Made by a program: the position numbers and the translations under genes. From CAZXDS01 sp964639525 (GTDB lineage: Bacteria > Bacteroidota > Ignavibacteria > Ignavibacteriales > Melioribacteraceae), in assembly GCA_964639525.1 (NCBI GenBank), contig CAZXDS010000131.1, forward strand, positions 1 to 10,045: 10,045 nucleotides of DNA. Direction: 5' to 3'. Shown here in pieces: positions 7,728 to 10,045 of the stretch. The notes beneath the pieces are model-generated. The model ran no database searches. It was given only the letters and a program-made list of their open reading frames with translations, and was not told where the DNA came from. Within the stretch, counting starts at the first letter, position 1; every line of letters starts with the position of its first letter.

Positions 7728-8180
7728 ATGCAGACTTACATTATTGACGGGAATAATTTAATTGGGAAAATTAAAAATCTTTTTGCAGCTCAAAAACTTA
7801 ATCCGCAAAATTCGCGTGAACAATTGGTGCATATTCTCGATAGATATTTTTCAACGAAAAAACAAAAACTGTCACTGCATTTTGATGGCTTTCCGGGTAT
7901 AGGAATAAAATCGGTTAAAGGAAGAATTTCATATTCCGGAAACAAAACCGCCGATTATGAAATAAAAAAAGAAATTGAACGAACAAATAATCCAAGACTT
8001 TTAACGGTTGTAACATCCGACCACGAAATACAAAACTTTGCCAAAGTATGCGGTTGTAAAGTAATTAAAAGTGAAGATTTTAAAAAACAATTATTTGTAA
8101 AAACCGATTCCGTTTCTGAGGAAGAAATAGCAAAATCAATATCAACTGATGAAATGAAAAAAGCATTTGGTGTTGATTAA
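7728..8180 (+). CDS. YacP-like NYN domain ribonuclease
   Basis: A 150-aa cytoplasmic protein of the NYN/PIN-like YacP (DUF901) family, to which the ribosome-associated endoribonuclease Rae1 of Bacillus belongs. Acidic metal-binding positions of the fold are present: IIDGNN (5-10, Asp7), HFDG (51-54, Asp53), TADYEIKKEIE (74-84, Asp76) and VVTSDHEIQNFAK (94-106, Asp98). It is somewhat shorter than the approximately 170 aa usual for YacP and lacks an added RNA-binding domain. Its ATG directly follows the lptD stop (TAA then ATG), so translation is probably coupled. RNA cleavage is inferred from family; the target is unknown. It is the last gene of the central run; the palindromic element follows 69 bases later. 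Confidence 0.82.
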   Translation: MQTYIIDGNNLIGKIKNLFAAQKLNPQNSREQLVHILDRYFSTKKQKLSLHFDGFPGIGIKSVKGRISYSGNKTADYEIKKEIERTNNPRLLTVVTSDHEIQNFAKVCGCKVIKSEDFKKQLFVKTDSVSEEEIAKSISTDEMKKAFGVD

Positions 8181-8249
8181 GTAATTGTGGATTTTCTTTG
8201 TTTGTTCAATTATAATAAAGTATATTCTGTAATATATAAATAATTATAG

Positions 8250-8366
8250 AGTCCATTCTAAAAAGTAATATTTTTACTAACCCACGACTTCAGTCGTGGG
8301 GAAACAGACTAAAAACAAACTTCCCCAAACGGACTAAAGTCCGTTTGGGGCTTTTTAGAGTGGACT
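8250..8366. repeat. 117-bp nested palindromic element (REP/MITE-like)
   Basis: A non-coding structured element. A 16-bp outer inverted repeat (8250-8265 agtccattctaaaaag against 8351-8366 ctttttagagtggact) pairs at 15 of 16 positions, and the mismatch becomes a G-U pair in RNA. Inside are two perfect hairpins: 8281-8289 cccacgact with 8292-8300 agtcgtggg (loop TC), and 8323-8335 ccccaaacggact with 8338-8350 agtccgtttgggg (loop AA). Both hairpins share the core GACT-NN-AGTC and the outer stem also carries AGTCC/GGACT. The second hairpin abuts the right outer arm, so the whole can fold as a three-way junction. Such GC-rich palindromes in AT-rich DNA resemble REP elements mobilised by TnpA-REP (RAYT) transposases or a short MITE; no transposase is in the window. 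Confidence 0.7.
8323..8356 (+). terminator. Probable intrinsic terminator within the palindromic element
   Basis: The 13-bp GC-rich hairpin 8323-8350 is followed directly by CTTTTT (8351-8356), the form of a rho-independent terminator for transcription coming from the yacP-like gene. The remaining intergenic sequence (8181-8249 and 8367-8475) is AT-rich and shows no gene; 8367-8475 must hold the promoter or leader of the DUF1611 gene, where TACAAT at 8394-8399 is a -10 candidate without a convincing -35. Confidence 0.5.
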
Positions 8367-8475
8367 TATTATATAACATGTGATTCCGTTATATACAATA
8401 GGCCTGGTAAAATGTGTGGTGCAAATTAAAACAGAGATGGTAGATAAAGAAATTAATTAAATTAAGAGATAAATT

Positions 8476-9540
8476 ATGACAGAGAAAGCATTAGTATTTA
8501 GTGAAAATGAATTTGGAAAGATCGATGGAAAAGTTGCCAATGGGCTTGTTCGATATTCGGAAAAATATAAAATCGTTGGCATTATTGACAGTACAAAGGC
8601 AGGTCTTGATGCAGGCGAATGTCTTGATGGAAAAAAAAAAAGAATTCCTATATTCCGGAGTATTGATGATGCTTTGGACAATTTGGGGTATATTCCAAAA
8701 TATTTCATTTATGGTATTGCACCGCTTGCCCCGTTTCTTGACAAAGAACAGAGACAAGTTATTATAACAGCAATGGAAAATGGGATGAATATTATAAACG
8801 GACTGCCGGAATTCTTTACCGACGATAAAGAGTTTATGCAGAAAGCGGGTGAATGTAATGTTAAAATATCTGACTTCAGAAAACCTCCCAAACGAAAAGA
8901 CTTGCACCTTTTTACCGGAGAGATTTTCAAAATCAAAACTCCTGTAATAGTTGTTACCGGTACAGATTGTGCCGTTGGTAAAATGACCACTGCACGGTAT
9001 ATTGTTGAAGCATTAAAAAATGAAAACATAAAAGCTGTATTTATAGCAACGGGACAAGTGGGTTTGCTCCAAGGTGCAAAGTACGGTATGGCTTTGGATG
9101 TACTAACTTCCGGTTTTACGACAGGGGAAGTTGAAAAAGCAATTGTGGATGCTGTTAACACAGAGCATCCGGATATCATTATTGTTGAGGGACAAGGCGG
9201 ATTAAGTCATCCTGCATTTAATTCATCAAGTGCCATTATAAAGGGTTCAAATGCTGATGCACTAATTATTCAGCATTCGCCAACAAGAAAGCATCGTTGT
9301 GATTTCCCTGAAATTCCCATGCCTAAATTGGAAAATGAAATAGAACTTAACGAGGTATTTTCGGAATCAAAAATAATTGCTATTACAATTAACGATGAGA
9401 ATATGACTGACACTGAATTGGAAAATACAATAGCAGAATATGAAGACAAATACAAACTACCTGCTACAAATGTTTTAAAATATGGATGCGATAAAATAAT
9501 TAAAAAGATATATGAAGTATTTCCCGAAATACTAAAGTAA
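8476..9540 (+). CDS. DUF1611 family protein, DgcN-like
   Basis: A 354-aa cytoplasmic protein with both DUF1611 domains: an N-terminal Rossmann-like part (about 3-135) with KVANGLVRYSEKYKIVGIID (19-38) and AGLDAGECLDG, and a C-terminal P-loop-like NTPase fold (about 140-352) with VVTGTDCAVGKMTT (159-172), IATGQVGLLQG (190-200), IIVEGQGGLSHPAF (235-248) and RKHRCDFPE (271-279). A characterised relative, DgcN, is reported as a D-glutamate N-acetyltransferase acting with the epimerase-like DgcA; transfer of that function here is inference. The next gene is an amino-acid racemase, which agrees with D-amino-acid metabolism. AAGAGA at 8464-8469 is a fair Shine-Dalgarno. An 11-A run lies in codons 52-56, yet the frame stays open to a normal length. 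Confidence 0.8.
   Translation: MTEKALVFSENEFGKIDGKVANGLVRYSEKYKIVGIIDSTKAGLDAGECLDGKKKRIPIFRSIDDALDNLGYIPKYFIYGIAPLAPFLDKEQRQVIITAMENGMNIINGLPEFFTDDKEFMQKAGECNVKISDFRKPPKRKDLHLFTGEIFKIKTPVIVVTGTDCAVGKMTTARYIVEALKNENIKAVFIATGQVGLLQGAKYGMALDVLTSGFTTGEVEKAIVDAVNTEHPDIIIVEGQGGLSHPAFNSSSAIIKGSNADALIIQHSPTRKHRCDFPEIPMPKLENEIELNEVFSESKIIAITINDENMTDTELENTIAEYEDKYKLPATNVLKYGCDKIIKKIYEVFPEILK
8631..8641 (+). repeat. A11 homopolymer inside the DUF1611 gene
   Basis: Eleven consecutive A bases encode the end of Gly52, Lys53-Lys55 and the start of Arg56. The reading frame continues normally through it. Such runs are prone to polymerase slippage and to sequencing length errors. Confidence 0.9.
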
Positions 9541-9551
9541 ATTCAATTGAT

Positions 9552-10045
9552 ATGATAATGCCAAGTATAGAGATAAACTTAGGGAAAATTGCTCATAACG
9601 CAAAAATATTGAAAGAACTTTATGGCTCAAAAGGTATTGATATAATTGGCGTAACAAAAGTAGTTTGCGGAGACCCTGCCATTGCCGGAGTTTTAGTAAA
9701 AAGTGGTATTGCTATCCTCGCCGACTCAAGAATTTCAAATATTGTAAGGATGCGTGATGCAGACATACATGCACAATTTCTTCTGCTAAGAACCCCGCTG
9801 AGTCAATCTGAATCAGTAGTGAAATATGCTGATATCAGTCTTAATTCAGAGCTTTCTGTAATCAACAAAATCTCAAAATATGCAGTAAGACAAAATATCA
9901 CGCATAAAATTATATTAATGGTGGAACTGGGAGATTTAAGAGAGGGATTTATGCCATCCGACCTGGGAAATACCGTTAATGAGGTGATCGGATTGAAAGG
10001 AATTGAACTTGCCGGTATCGGAGCAAATTTAGCTTGCTTTGGCGG
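9552..10045 (+). CDS. Alanine/ornithine racemase family PLP enzyme, 5' part
   Basis: The first 164 residues of a PLP-dependent fold-type III amino-acid racemase, cut by the window end. The N-terminus MPSIEINLGKIAHNAKIL is the usual barrel entry; GVTKVVCGDP (33-42) carries the PLP-binding Lys36. Further family blocks are ILADSRISNI (55-64), KYADISLNSEL (91-101), MVELGDLREGF (123-133) and IGANLACFG (156-164). The pattern ADSRI, SLNSEL and DLREG is that of ornithine racemase and related YhfX-type proteins rather than of classical alanine racemase. Ornithine, lysine, alanine or another substrate cannot be decided. Start may be the ATG at 9552 or, two codons later, at 9558, which gives the more typical N-terminus; neither has a clear Shine-Dalgarno. 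It lies 11-17 bases after the DUF1611 stop, so the two form an operon. Confidence 0.85.
   Translation, partial: MIMPSIEINLGKIAHNAKILKELYGSKGIDIIGVTKVVCGDPAIAGVLVKSGIAILADSRISNIVRMRDADIHAQFLLLRTPLSQSESVVKYADISLNSELSVINKISKYAVRQNITHKIILMVELGDLREGFMPSDLGNTVNEVIGLKGIELAGIGANLACFG

Noticed and set aside
8281..8350. CRISPR-like repeats
   Set aside because: The two hairpins share only a 10-bp palindromic core, differ in their arms, and there are no further copies or uniform spacers; a palindromic element explains them better.
8501..8767. Plus-strand 88-aa open frame in another frame of the DUF1611 gene
   Set aside because: Entirely inside the DUF1611 gene and lacking any family motif; a chance open frame, although it reads through the A11 tract.
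8491..8907. Minus-strand 138-aa open frame opposite the DUF1611 gene
   Set aside because: It lies wholly opposite a gene with clear family motifs, its protein is Phe/Ile/Asn-rich without domain signals, and it has no independent start context. The minus-strand 156-aa frame at 8709-9179 is rejected for the same reason.

Overview
The window is AT-rich chromosomal DNA (roughly one third G+C by eye) holding ten or eleven ordinary-looking genes. The gene content points to a Gram-negative of the Bacteroidota/Chlorobiota (FCB) group, and the AT-richness together with a type IX secretion 'plug'-family protein and a Bacteroidota-style LptD makes an Ignavibacteria-like organism my best guess (inference; no rRNA or marker gene is present). 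Weak or absent Shine-Dalgarno sequences before several genes fit this group. No transposase, phage, CRISPR, tRNA or rRNA gene was found.

Left arm (1-815, minus strand): a two-gene fluoride-resistance unit, crcB (Fluc channel) followed after four bases by a DUF190 (PII-like) partner, with a weak hairpin after it. A 176-bp AT-rich divergent intergenic region (816-991) separates it from a long plus-strand gene series.

Centre (992-8180, plus strand): a densely packed, probably largely co-transcribed run: an 80-aa unrecognised protein with a possible Sm-like C-terminal half; a DUF5103/T9SS-plug family secreted protein; a Gfo/Idh/MocA oxidoreductase of the type often found near lipid A genes; a LEA14-like lipoprotein; a ROK-family sugar kinase; LptD, the outer-membrane LPS transporter; and a YacP-like NYN ribonuclease. 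Start and stop codons overlap or touch at four junctions. The only gap above 5 bp is the 59 bp before lptD. The theme is the cell envelope: outer-membrane biogenesis and secretion, sugar metabolism and a lipoprotein.

Intergenic region 8181-8475: contains a compact 117-bp structured element (8250-8366) with a 16-bp outer inverted repeat enclosing two perfect hairpins that share a GACT-NN-AGTC core. It looks like a REP/MITE-type palindromic element and probably also stops transcription.

Right arm (8476-10045, plus strand): a DUF1611 family ATPase-like protein (relative of the D-glutamate N-acetyltransferase DgcN), followed 11-17 bp later by the start of an alanine/ornithine-racemase family PLP enzyme cut by the window end. 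Together they suggest a D-amino-acid metabolic operon continuing past the window. This pair and the palindromic element are the parts most worth a second look; I do not see clear evidence of a wholly new system.
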